Source: Pseudomonas marincola
Lineage (GTDB): Bacteria > Pseudomonadota > Gammaproteobacteria > Pseudomonadales > Pseudomonadaceae
Length of the DNA: 59,435 bases
Direction of reading: 5' to 3'
Assembly: GCF_900116605.1 (NCBI RefSeq)
Contig: NZ_FPBC01000021.1
Coordinates: 1 to 59,435, forward strand
Made by a program: the position numbers and the translations under genes. The notes beneath the pieces were generated by a model that was not told the origin of the DNA, ran no database searches, and was given only the letters and a program-made list of their open reading frames with translations. This document shows, one piece after another, positions 33,274 through 40,877 of this stretch. Each line of letters opens with the position of its first letter. The stretch's first letter is position 1.

Positions 33274-33672
33274 ATGGCCACAGAGCTGACCATTGGCAAG
33301 CTGGCAGACGCCGCCGGGGTGAACGTCGAGACGATCCGCTACTACCAGCGACGCGGGCTGCTGGATGAACCAGCCAAACCCTTGGGTGGCCATCGGCGCT
33401 ATCCGGTGGACATGGTGAAGCGACTGCGTTTCATCAAGCGGGCTCAGGCGCTGGGTTTCACGCTCTCGGAAGTCGGTGGACTGCTGACGCTGGATGAGTC
33501 GTGCGCCTGTGCCGAAACGCGAGCACGGGCTGCACGCAAGCTCGCGTTGATCGAGCAGAAGATGGCCGACTTGGTCGTCATGCAGCAACTGTTAGGCGAA
33601 CTGGTGCAGCAATGTGATGCGGGAGACGGCGGAACGATCTGCCCGATCATCGAGGCACTGATCAGAGAGTAA
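33274..33672 (+). CDS. merR: MerR mercury-responsive regulator
   Basis: A 132-residue MerR. The HTH starts TIGKLADAAGVNVETIRYYQ and continues RRGLLDEPAKPLGGHRRYPV. The three Hg-binding Cys are recognisable by position: one in LDESCACAETRA, one in LVQQCDAGDGG and one in GTICPIIEALI, as in the Tn501 protein. A coiled dimer helix (RKLALIEQKMADLVVMQQLL) lies between. ATG 33274 is used; a GTG directly precedes it, and AAGGAG is at proper spacing. Represses and, with Hg(II), activates the divergent merTP operon. Confidence 0.96.
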   Translation: MATELTIGKLADAAGVNVETIRYYQRRGLLDEPAKPLGGHRRYPVDMVKRLRFIKRAQALGFTLSEVGGLLTLDESCACAETRARAARKLALIEQKMADLVVMQQLLGELVQQCDAGDGGTICPIIEALIRE

Positions 33673-33725
33673 TGCCTGGCGGGTGAGCTGGAGATCGGAA
33701 AGCCCCTTTACGGTGGGATTCAGAG

Positions 33726-33763
33726 CTTACGTTGGTTTTTGGTTCCATTGCTCCCCAAACCCC
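33726..33763 (-). repeat. Right terminal inverted repeat of the Tn3-family transposon
   Basis: Exact reverse complement of 27511-27548, 38 of 38 bases. Confidence 0.97.
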
Positions 33764-33765
33764 AA

Positions 33766-33888
33766 TATAACCTCTACATCAACACCCGAAATTTCGATAA
33801 GCCTCGCTTGGGGGTCGGTTTTGCCGGGAACAAAGCATTGCGCGATTCCGCATACTCGAAGCTCAGCGTAGCCCTTGATTTGAACTGA
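33766..33888 (+). pseudogene. Probable C-terminal tail of the interrupted porin
   Basis: The first bases after the transposon are open in one plus-strand frame for 40 codons: YNLYINTRNFDKPRLGVGFA, then GNKALRDSAYSKLSVALDLN, TGA at 33886-33888. Alternating residues and a final amphipathic strand look like the end of a beta-barrel, so this is probably the tail of the porin that starts at 26519. The missing target duplication means a piece of the gene was lost. The gene identity is an inference from position and strand pattern. Confidence 0.55.
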
Positions 33889-33973
33889 TCTGCGATCCTA
33901 CAAATGGCGGGGCTTACATGCCATAGGGCGAGGGTTGGATAGCATTGAGGTACTGCACATGATGTGAGGGCTG

Positions 33974-34004
33974 AAAGCCAGAAAGGTAAAATTTCTCTGG
34001 CTTT
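33974..34004. terminator. Hairpin between the porin tail and the membrane-protein gene
   Basis: Arms AAAGCCAG and CTGGCTTT, with AAA/TTT flanks. It could terminate both the porin transcript and the minus-strand defence operon. Confidence 0.65.
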
Positions 34005-34051
34005 AGTCACCATAGCTTCTAGGTCACTCACGCTGAATCGCCATAGGAGGC

Positions 34052-34408
34052 TTAGGCGGCGCGATCCTTTTCAAGGGCATCAGCTACGATTTCTTCCACC
34101 TCTGCCTTTGTGAACGACTCACCACTTGAAAAAAGCGCACTGAAGAAAAATGCAACAGGAATGAAGCTGAGTAGTGAGATTGCAATTATAGATATGATCG
34201 AGCTTGAACTATCAGAATCGTGCAGATGATCAGCCCATGCGCCAACAACCGGCATGCCCAGCAAGAGCGCCGCTAGACAAACAAGAATGACCATGCCCCA
34301 CGTTTTGAAACTCATTGTCTCGACTAATTTCCATATGCCGTAACAAGTCAGGACAATAAAGCCGAAAAGAAGCACCCAGTAGGCGAGAGAAGCCAATTCT
34401 GCAAACAT
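34052..34408 (-). CDS. Small three-helix membrane protein
   Basis: A 118-residue protein with three hydrophobic segments: LASLAYWVLLFGFIVLTCYG, WGMVILVCLAALLLGMPVVG and SIISIIAISLLSFIPVAFFF. The C-terminus is charged (SFTKAEVEEIVADALEKDRA). I do not recognise a family. Its start is 29 bp downstream of the HEPN-type Abi gene on the same strand, so both are probably one transcript. A membrane partner of an RNase is a common layout in abortive-infection systems, but this pairing is inference only. Confidence 0.65.
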   Translation of the reverse strand: MFAELASLAYWVLLFGFIVLTCYGIWKLVETMSFKTWGMVILVCLAALLLGMPVVGAWADHLHDSDSSSSIISIIAISLLSFIPVAFFFSALFSSGESFTKAEVEEIVADALEKDRAA

Positions 34409-34437
34409 GAATTTTCCTGCATTTCATATAAAAATAA

Positions 34438-35103
34438 TTACGGACGCTGAGCTAAAAGTGACCTAACAGCTTCAAGCTCGTTGAGCCACGCAGCGGTATG
34501 CGGGCATCGCCAAGTCACTACACTCATCATTCGAGTGAAATCGGCATCCAGATTGCGGTTGAAAATGGGCTCATGATGAGCAATGCGATTTCGAATTCCG
34601 CGAATCTCATCAAGCTCTTTGTAGATCATGTTCCGACATTGTTCGATTGATAAACCAGCAGGCAGGCCTCTGAATGAATCCCGCAAATGCTGATTCCACA
34701 GACGCTGATCAAAGCGTTGGGTAAAAAGCTTGATCCAGAAGGCAAATTTCAATTCAGGGATCATCTTATTCGTGTTTCCCATAGGAATATTTTTGCGTGC
34801 TGTAAACAACTCTTTCCGCAAGCTGAAGCCATATTTCGGGTCGGGTAAGCTACGCTCCAAACCGGGTGTCCATGGCCATTTAGGGCCATAAACCTTTTCA
34901 AGAGCTTCTGAAACGGCGTTTCGTACAGCAACTTCACAAATCTGCTGCGGAAGCATGAAAGCACCTGATATGGCTGCGTTCCAAGCGTAAAGCTCTAAAG
35001 TGTGTCGAGTATTTTGAATGCCCATCGCACTAGAATACGAACTGAGTCGTTCTGGAGTTAGCACAGCCTCAATGGCCCGTATTTCAGCAGCAGAATCTAA
35101 CAA
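34438..35103 (-). CDS. Abi-like protein with HEPN motif (Abi_2 type)
   Basis: A 221-residue protein. The motif RNRIAHHEPIFNRNLDADF (about residues 171-190) has the R-x4-H signature of HEPN RNases and the H-H-E-P-I text of Abi-like proteins. The N-terminal part is helical (LPQQICEVAVRNAVSEALEK). Proteins of this family act in abortive infection, where the HEPN RNase cleaves tRNA or mRNA on phage challenge. It precedes the membrane-protein gene. No dedicated sensor gene is seen in front of it. The family name is fairly secure; the mechanism is inferred. Confidence 0.8.
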   Translation of the reverse strand: MLDSAAEIRAIEAVLTPERLSSYSSAMGIQNTRHTLELYAWNAAISGAFMLPQQICEVAVRNAVSEALEKVYGPKWPWTPGLERSLPDPKYGFSLRKELFTARKNIPMGNTNKMIPELKFAFWIKLFTQRFDQRLWNQHLRDSFRGLPAGLSIEQCRNMIYKELDEIRGIRNRIAHHEPIFNRNLDADFTRMMSVVTWRCPHTAAWLNELEAVRSLLAQRP

Positions 35104-35201
35104 GCAAAACCTCCTTGACTAGAACGTGTTTGGGCAATACGATTACCTCACTAGCTCTGGGACTTGTTGGCTAACGCCTCCCCCTAGAGACATGCGATAC
35201 G

Positions 35202-35230
35202 AAAGGGCTCACCGAAAGGTGGGCCTTTTT
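35202..35230. terminator. Rho-independent terminator
   Basis: AAAGGGCTCACC-GAAA-GGTGGGCC followed by TTTTT at 35226-35230. Strong in the plus direction and fair in the minus direction. It lies between the two minus-strand genes at 34438 and 35285, so it would insulate the defence operon. Confidence 0.85.
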
Positions 35231-35284
35231 CGTTTGTGGCCTAATCATACAGGCAAACCCCATCCCGCATGACTTCAGAACCTT

Positions 35285-35518
35285 CTATATCGAGCAGGAG
35301 GCACGTTTGCGTGCAGCCTCGATAGCTTGATACTCAGGTGTATCGAGCCCGCCACAACGCATGATCAAGGCGTATTCTTTACAGTCGGCCCTGAACTCAG
35401 CCGGTTCTAGGCTAGGGTCTTCTTCAAGCGGGTCATAACCAACCATTTCGACGTACCACGCTGAAAGCTCGGTTAAGGACATGGCATCAATGTCTTGGTC
35501 GTTTAGGAATGTACGCAT
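35285..35518 (-). CDS. Small acidic hypothetical protein
   Basis: A 77-residue acidic protein beginning MRTFLNDQDIDAMSLTELSA, followed by EDPSLEPAEFRADCKEYALI. No family is recognised. The composition is natural, and ATG 35518 is preceded by AGCACTAC. Similar short acidic proteins often lie next to defence genes in islands; no function can be inferred. Confidence 0.5.
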   Translation of the reverse strand: MRTFLNDQDIDAMSLTELSAWYVEMVGYDPLEEDPSLEPAEFRADCKEYALIMRCGGLDTPEYQAIEAARKRASCSI

Positions 35519-35641
35519 AGCAGTAGTGCTCCCGAATTAGATTGGCTATCTCAATCTAAGGCATGGGTTTGGAATCCCAAGTTTGCCGGTGGGAAGGGCG
35601 TAGCAAGGCGCTTTGGTAGCAGGTGGTGGTAGTGATGATGC

Positions 35642-36331
35642 TTGGACTTTGGCATACCTGATATAAACTTGATCGCGCTGAGCAGTTTTTACAATTGCAG
35701 TTCATGTTCAACGACTATCAGACCAGCGAGAAAATGCGTGACTGACCAATTTCTTTTTATCCCGCTGCTGGCTTCTCAGGCCGACATCTTGGTAGATCAG
35801 AACAGTTCTGCCCTCCAAGTTCTTGATCAATGGGATGTCTCGCAAGTAGCTTCGGTGGCTGTAATTCTGAACTTACCGAGCATTGTCGGTAAGGCAGGGA
35901 GCATTATGCTCGTTGAGAAGACCTTGGCCGAATTGATTTCAGTTGGCACAGAACTGAGCCAGTCTCATCCACAGGGAACCTTTTCTAAACTCATTGCAGG
36001 TCGATTCAAACGCGATTTATTTGAAAGTGGCCTAGCGCTGATGCCCCGCTTGGGGCTTCGATTTCTTGATAAAGAATCGCTTGAAGCCAAAGAGTTTCTT
36101 AAGGGTGGGCACTGGGATTTCAATTTCAGCGCTACGCATACTCAGCTGATCGACCCACTCAAGCATTCTTTTGAAACTCAAACAGGCAAAGTAATTTCGG
36201 CTATTTGCATTCTAGGGTTGGAAGTCATCCATTCTGACCCTGGATTCGAGGTCAGGTCCAATGCAGCCTCTGGTTGGATTTCTCTGTTTTCCGCTGCCTC
36301 GCCAGAATCTAACATTGGTTGGGTTCTCTGA
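35642..36331 (+). CDS. Hypothetical protein
   Basis: A 229-residue frame from a TTG at 35642. A GTG at 35738, with GCGAGAAA before it, is an alternative giving about 197 residues beginning VTDQFLFIPLLASQADILVD. The protein has hydrophobic patches but no clear transmembrane helix and no motif I recognise. Its stop (36329-36331) lies 16 bp from the transposase stop, so it converges with the hsd operon. The start choice and function are both uncertain. Confidence 0.45.
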   Translation: MDFGIPDINLIALSSFYNCSSCSTTIRPARKCVTDQFLFIPLLASQADILVDQNSSALQVLDQWDVSQVASVAVILNLPSIVGKAGSIMLVEKTLAELISVGTELSQSHPQGTFSKLIAGRFKRDLFESGLALMPRLGLRFLDKESLEAKEFLKGGHWDFNFSATHTQLIDPLKHSFETQTGKVISAICILGLEVIHSDPGFEVRSNAASGWISLFSAASPESNIGWVL

Positions 36332-36346
36332 TGCAACTCTCTCGCG

Positions 36347-36354
36347 TTAATCCA
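36347..36354. repeat. 8-bp direct repeat TTAATCCA, copy 1
   Basis: Reads TGGATTAA on the minus strand and contains the transposase stop codon. Copy 2 is at 37620-37627. The spacing brackets the transposase gene. Confidence 0.6.
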
Positions 36355-37615
36355 GCTCACCGCTCTCTGCCTGCTTCAACAGCGTCGGAATGTGCGGCCC
36401 ATATTCCACCTTGCCGTGACCTGCTCGAATACCACTACCGACCTTTCGGGCTTCTTTGGAGTACAGCGTCTTTGCTCGAATGATGGGGTAGCTGTAACCC
36501 CGACCTAACCGGTTGGACATCTTGATCAGACCGTTGAGCCCTTCGGTGTAACCATTAGTGATCGGGAATGGTGCATCCCAGTAGGCAAAGATGTCGTCGT
36601 AATGGTTGTGAACCGTTTTGGCCAGCTTCTTGAATGCCACTAGCCCTTGGTCTGGCAAGCTGTTCTCCCAGGCTTCAAAGGCGTTCTGAGCGTTCTGCTT
36701 GTCGGGTTCATCGTAGATGCAGAAGAAGGCTTCCTTGAAACCATAGGCTACGGCAAGCTCTGGGATCGCCTGCTTCACAACCTCCAGCGCTTTTTGTTCT
36801 GCGGGCGTCAGGTTACCGGGCCGCTTCAGGGTGAGCCAGCGAATGGATTTTTTCACGTAAATCCGGTCTTCTTTGCTTAACTGAGCCTGATAGTTCTTGC
36901 GCTCCACTTCCAGTGCTTCGGAGGCCATTTTAACGACGTGGAATTTGTCGATCACCAGTTTCGCGTTGGGCAGGTATTGAGCAAATGAACGCTTGAAGGG
37001 CCGCCACATATCAGTACAGACCCATTCCACCTTGTCAGCGTCCGGCAGCGCCTTGAAGAATGGCTTAAGATGCTCCTGGGTGCGGTGCTCTAACATATCG
37101 AAGACGTTGTTGGTTGCCAGGTTGGTTATTACACAGCGATACCCACCGGCGAGGTTCACTTCGTCGATACCCATGATAACGGGAGTTTCGTAGCGAACGG
37201 TTTGCGATAGTTCGTTTATCAGGTCGTGGGCAATATTCTTGACAGTATTCACCGCCACGCCAGTTTGCTCGGCTAAAGCATGGAAGGTGGTTCCCAGGCA
37301 CTGTTGCCGAATGACATCGACCAGCCGCTTGGTGGCTCTCCGTTTGTCATCCAGAAATCTCAACTCCGGCATGGACATTTTGCCGCACGACTCACAGCGA
37401 AAGCGTGGGCGCTGAACTTCAAGACGGACGGGCTCCATGTACAACGGCGTGTCCATGAACTTGTTTTTGCGCGTGCCGTGTTTGTGCATGGGGGTGTTGC
37501 AGTCCCCGCATAGCGGTACCTCGACCGTTTCCGGCTCGGCAACTATCACAAGGCCCTTGCTCTCATGGCGCATATCCACCGGTTTTATGCCAGGCAGATT
37601 CAGCAGGTCAAGCAT
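36347..37615 (-). CDS. ISL3-family transposase
   Basis: A 422-residue DDE transposase of the ISL3/ISPpu12 type. The N-terminal zinc region has CGDCNTPMHKHGTRK and FRCESCGKMSMPELRF. The DDE core follows: VIMGIDEVNLAGGYRCVITN has the first Asp, WVCTDMWRPFKRSFAQYLPN the second, and the Glu is in PITNGYTEGLNGLIKMSNRL. Full length, no stop. ATG 37615 lies only 4 bp after the hsdR stop, and the open frame further upstream lies inside hsdR. It ends within an 8-bp repeat that matches the hsdR end. Confidence 0.93.
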   Translation of the reverse strand: MLDLLNLPGIKPVDMRHESKGLVIVAEPETVEVPLCGDCNTPMHKHGTRKNKFMDTPLYMEPVRLEVQRPRFRCESCGKMSMPELRFLDDKRRATKRLVDVIRQQCLGTTFHALAEQTGVAVNTVKNIAHDLINELSQTVRYETPVIMGIDEVNLAGGYRCVITNLATNNVFDMLEHRTQEHLKPFFKALPDADKVEWVCTDMWRPFKRSFAQYLPNAKLVIDKFHVVKMASEALEVERKNYQAQLSKEDRIYVKKSIRWLTLKRPGNLTPAEQKALEVVKQAIPELAVAYGFKEAFFCIYDEPDKQNAQNAFEAWENSLPDQGLVAFKKLAKTVHNHYDDIFAYWDAPFPITNGYTEGLNGLIKMSNRLGRGYSYPIIRAKTLYSKEARKVGSGIRAGHGKVEYGPHIPTLLKQAESGELD

Positions 37616-37619
37616 CGGC

Positions 37620-37627
37620 TTAATCCA
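37620..37627. repeat. 8-bp direct repeat TTAATCCA, copy 2
   Basis: Contains the hsdR stop codon (minus strand TGGATTAA). The matching copy is at 36347-36354, giving an 8-bp target-duplication pattern, which is the usual size for ISL3. Confidence 0.6.
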
Positions 37628-40600
37628 TATCCAGGTCGATGTCTTGACCTTCGCGCAGCAGGTCATACACCACGTCAACCAATGCGGCCATGCCCTGACG
37701 ATCAGACTTGAGCACCTGGGTGGCCAGCTTCTGATGGCTGGACAAAGCACGTACCACCGCTTGCTGAACAGCGCCGGGCAAGTTGCCTTTCATGGCCTGT
37801 TCGCGGGTGTTGCTTTCCACCTGAGCCATCACCACATCGCTTTCGCCGGCGATTGAAAAGATCTGATTCACGAAGGCCACCTGATCCTGAATCGGCGTTG
37901 CCTCACCAAACAGGCTGTTGAGCCGCTCAATAATCTCTTTAACGAATTTTGGCTTGTCGCCTGCCACACCACCACCGCCTGCACCTACCGGTTGCAGTAC
38001 CGGGGTTTCGCCTTCGTCCTCCGCGTTATCTGAACGAGCATTGATGTCAAAACCGGTGAGCACCAGGCCGGTCAAGTCCACGGTTTCAGGTGCTTCGTGC
38101 AATAGACGCTTTTGCAAGAGCTTGGCGAAGGCGGCGAAGTTCTCCAGCTCCGGGTCGCCAAAATCAATCAGTTGGGCGATATAGGAGTAGGTACGACAAA
38201 AACGCCCCAAATCCGACTTGAAGCCGATCAGCGCCTTGATTTGCTCGGCGTACTCATCCTGATGGTGATCGGCAGACTTCATACCCGCCTCATCACCTTT
38301 GGCGCGGGCCTTCTCAAAAGCCGCTTCCCAGGTCGCCATGCCATCGCGCAGCATCTTCATCTTGTCGTTATACAAGGCCGTCGCTCCAGCAGTGGCGGCA
38401 TACAGCGCCTTGTGCTGTGGCGATTTGGTATGGGTGATGTCGCGGATGGTCTTGAAGCGTGCTTCCTTGAACGCAGCCAAGTCCTTCTCGTCGTACAGGC
38501 CGTGCTCGTCCAGGCGCTCCTTGATCTCGTAGACCACATTTAGGTCTTGCACTTCGTCGATGTGAGCACCCTTGTCATAGGTGGTAAAGGCCTGACGCAC
38601 GTTCTCCGGGTCGTTCACAAAGTCGATGATAAAGACCTCATCCTTACCGGGCGCAGTCCGGTTGAGGCGGGCGAAGGTCTGCACAATCTCCACATGGTTG
38701 GCGATTTTCTTGTCCACATACATGGCGACCAGTTTGGGCTGGTCAAAGCCGGTCTGGAACTTGTCGGCCACCAACATCACCCGGTATTCAGGGCGGTCAA
38801 AGGCAAAGCGCAAATCCTGCCCTTGGACATCCGGGTTCATGTTCTGCTCGGTGAACTCCTCGCTCTCATCGACCGTAAACACATCGTCCTTAAACTCACC
38901 GTCATCCTGGTGCATCACCTGCTTGCCGGTCATCTTGCCGGAGAAGGCCACCAGTGAATGAATAAAGCCGTACTCGCTGTGCTGCTCGATATAGCGGTCA
39001 AACGCCTTCTTGTAGCGAATGGCGGCGGCCCGGGAGCTGGTGACCACCATGGCCTTGGCCTTGCCATCCAGCCGATGGGCGACGTTCTTGGTGAAGTGCT
39101 CAACGATAAACTGCACCTTCTGGGTCACATTGGTGGGGTGCAGGGACATCCACTGTGCCAAGGCGCGTTTGGCGGCCTTGCCGCTCACCCGCTTGCTGTC
39201 TTCAACCTGCTTGGAAAGGTTGAAGGCCGTTTTGTAGGGCACATAGCCTTTCAGCACATCGAGAATGAACTTCTCCTCGATGGCCTGGCGCATGGTGTAC
39301 AGGTGGAAGGCTTGTGGCGGGTTATCGTTCGAGGCCGGCTGGCTCGGGTCTGTCGGGCGACCGAATAGCATCAAAGTGGAGTGCTTCGGCGTACCGGTAA
39401 AGGCGAAATAGCTGATATTGTCCGGACGGGCGCGGGACTTTTGCAGTTGTTCCAGCAACTCATCCACCGTCATGGTGGACATCTTGCCTTGCCCGCTCAT
39501 TCCCAGTGCGGCTTGCAGCTTGGCGGCGGTAGCGCCGGTCTGCGAGTTATGCGCCTCATCAATGATCACCGCAAAGTTTTTCCCTTTCAGGGCTTTGTCG
39601 GTGATGATGGCTTCCATCGCATAGGGGAAGGTCTGAATCGTGACCACCACAATCGGCGTTCCAGACAACAGAGCTTCCGAAAGCTGCTTGCTCTTGGACT
39701 TGGACGATTTCTGCCGGTCGATGGCGGCGATCACGCCAAACTGGTGGTCAATCTGCTTCACCGCATCCTGGAGCTGGCCGTCCAGCACATTGCGGTCGGT
39801 GACAATAATCACGCTGTTGAATACCGCGTCGCCGTTGTCTTCGCGCAGCTTCACCAGATCATGGGCCGTCCAGGAAATGGTGCTGGTTTTGCCGGAACCG
39901 GCGCTGTGGTCGCATAGGTAGGTCATGCCCGCACCGTTCTGGCGAGCGTCGGCCAGCATCTGGTTCACTGCCGTCCACTGGTGGAATCGCGGGAAAATCA
40001 GGGTTTCTTTCTTTGACCAGTTGCCCTGAATATCCACTACGTCCTTTGTCTCTACGTAGACAAAGCTATGGAAAATCCGCAGCCAGGCGTCCGGCTTGCA
40101 TACCGCCTCCCAGAAGTAGGCTACCGGGTATTCCTGGGTACCATCGGCCTTGATCTCACCGGGCGGGTTACCCGCATGTACCGTGCCGCTTTCGTCCTTG
40201 CGACCCTTGTTGAACGGCAGGAAGAAGGTATTTTCCCCGTCCAGCTTGGTTGCCATCATGATTACGGAATCGGACATGGCGAAATGCACCACCGCGCCAC
40301 GCTTGAAGGTCAGCAGTGGTTCCCTGCGTTTGGTCTTGGGATCATACGGCAAGCGGTCATTTCGGTATTGATCCATCGCCGCTTCCGCCGACTGGGTAAA
40401 GTCGGTTTTAAGCTCCACCGTCGCCACGGGAAGACCATTGATAAACAGCACCAGGTCAATGGCGAACTCACGAGCGGGGTGATACTTCAGCTCGGGCACC
40501 ACGCGCAGGATGTTCGCCTGATAGCGCTGGATCACCGCTTCATTACGCTTGTCTTCCGGCGCGGCCTCGGTCATCTCGATCAGGCCGCAACCGGCAATGG

Positions 40601-40877
40601 AAAAGCCCTGGCGCAGCACCTGCATGGTGCCTTGCTTTTCCAGCGCCTTGTCCAGCCGCGCCATCAGCACCTCAAGGGTCTTGGCCCCGTTAAGCCGTTC
40701 CAGCTTGTCCCACTTTTCCTGCTGGCCGCTGGTCTTGATCCAGCTTTCCAGATCTTCGGGATACATCGCCCGTTCGTTGTCGTAGTGCTGGGTGTCGCCT
40801 AGCTTCCAGCCCTGCTCTACCAGCCGGTCAATGATGTATTGCTGGAAGTGTTTTTCCTGATGGGCGGATGCCTGCAT
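37620..40877 (-). CDS. hsdR: Type I restriction enzyme R subunit
   Basis: A 1085-residue HsdR, typical for the family. The PD-(D/E)xK nuclease is near residues 135-160 (EFAIDLVLFINGLPVATVEL, then KTDF). The SF2 helicase follows, with Walker A in LCDHSAGSGKTSTISW (about 320) and DEAH in AVIIDEAHNSQTG (about 435). VADKFQTGFDQPKLVAMYVD and IVQTFARLNRTAPGK carry later helicase motifs. The subunit translocates and cuts DNA unmodified by HsdM. It overlaps hsdS by one base (TAATG). The 3' end is intact although a transposase gene follows after 4 bp. Confidence 0.97.
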   Translation of the reverse strand: MQASAHQEKHFQQYIIDRLVEQGWKLGDTQHYDNERAMYPEDLESWIKTSGQQEKWDKLERLNGAKTLEVLMARLDKALEKQGTMQVLRQGFSIAGCGLIEMTEAAPEDKRNEAVIQRYQANILRVVPELKYHPAREFAIDLVLFINGLPVATVELKTDFTQSAEAAMDQYRNDRLPYDPKTKRREPLLTFKRGAVVHFAMSDSVIMMATKLDGENTFFLPFNKGRKDESGTVHAGNPPGEIKADGTQEYPVAYFWEAVCKPDAWLRIFHSFVYVETKDVVDIQGNWSKKETLIFPRFHQWTAVNQMLADARQNGAGMTYLCDHSAGSGKTSTISWTAHDLVKLREDNGDAVFNSVIIVTDRNVLDGQLQDAVKQIDHQFGVIAAIDRQKSSKSKSKQLSEALLSGTPIVVVTIQTFPYAMEAIITDKALKGKNFAVIIDEAHNSQTGATAAKLQAALGMSGQGKMSTMTVDELLEQLQKSRARPDNISYFAFTGTPKHSTLMLFGRPTDPSQPASNDNPPQAFHLYTMRQAIEEKFILDVLKGYVPYKTAFNLSKQVEDSKRVSGKAAKRALAQWMSLHPTNVTQKVQFIVEHFTKNVAHRLDGKAKAMVVTSSRAAAIRYKKAFDRYIEQHSEYGFIHSLVAFSGKMTGKQVMHQDDGEFKDDVFTVDESEEFTEQNMNPDVQGQDLRFAFDRPEYRVMLVADKFQTGFDQPKLVAMYVDKKIANHVEIVQTFARLNRTAPGKDEVFIIDFVNDPENVRQAFTTYDKGAHIDEVQDLNVVYEIKERLDEHGLYDEKDLAAFKEARFKTIRDITHTKSPQHKALYAATAGATALYNDKMKMLRDGMATWEAAFEKARAKGDEAGMKSADHHQDEYAEQIKALIGFKSDLGRFCRTYSYIAQLIDFGDPELENFAAFAKLLQKRLLHEAPETVDLTGLVLTGFDINARSDNAEDEGETPVLQPVGAGGGGVAGDKPKFVKEIIERLNSLFGEATPIQDQVAFVNQIFSIAGESDVVMAQVESNTREQAMKGNLPGAVQQAVVRALSSHQKLATQVLKSDRQGMAALVDVVYDLLREGQDIDLDMD

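Larger units (their letters stand above)
27511..33763. mobile_element. Complete Tn3-family transposon with mer genes and toxin-antitoxin module (6253 bp)
   Basis: The ends are perfect 38-bp inverted repeats (27511-27548 and 33726-33763) that begin GGGG outside and end in CGTAAG inside, the Tn3-family pattern. Contents in order: tnpR on the minus strand, a PIN-toxin module and tnpA on the plus strand, then a mer operon on the minus strand with divergent merR. The bases next to the ends (AGCTT and AATAT) are not a 5-bp target duplication, so the flanks were rearranged after insertion. The 309-residue resolvase with a C-terminal extension points to the ISXc5/Tn5044-like branch; I am fairly but not fully sure. 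Confidence 0.95.
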
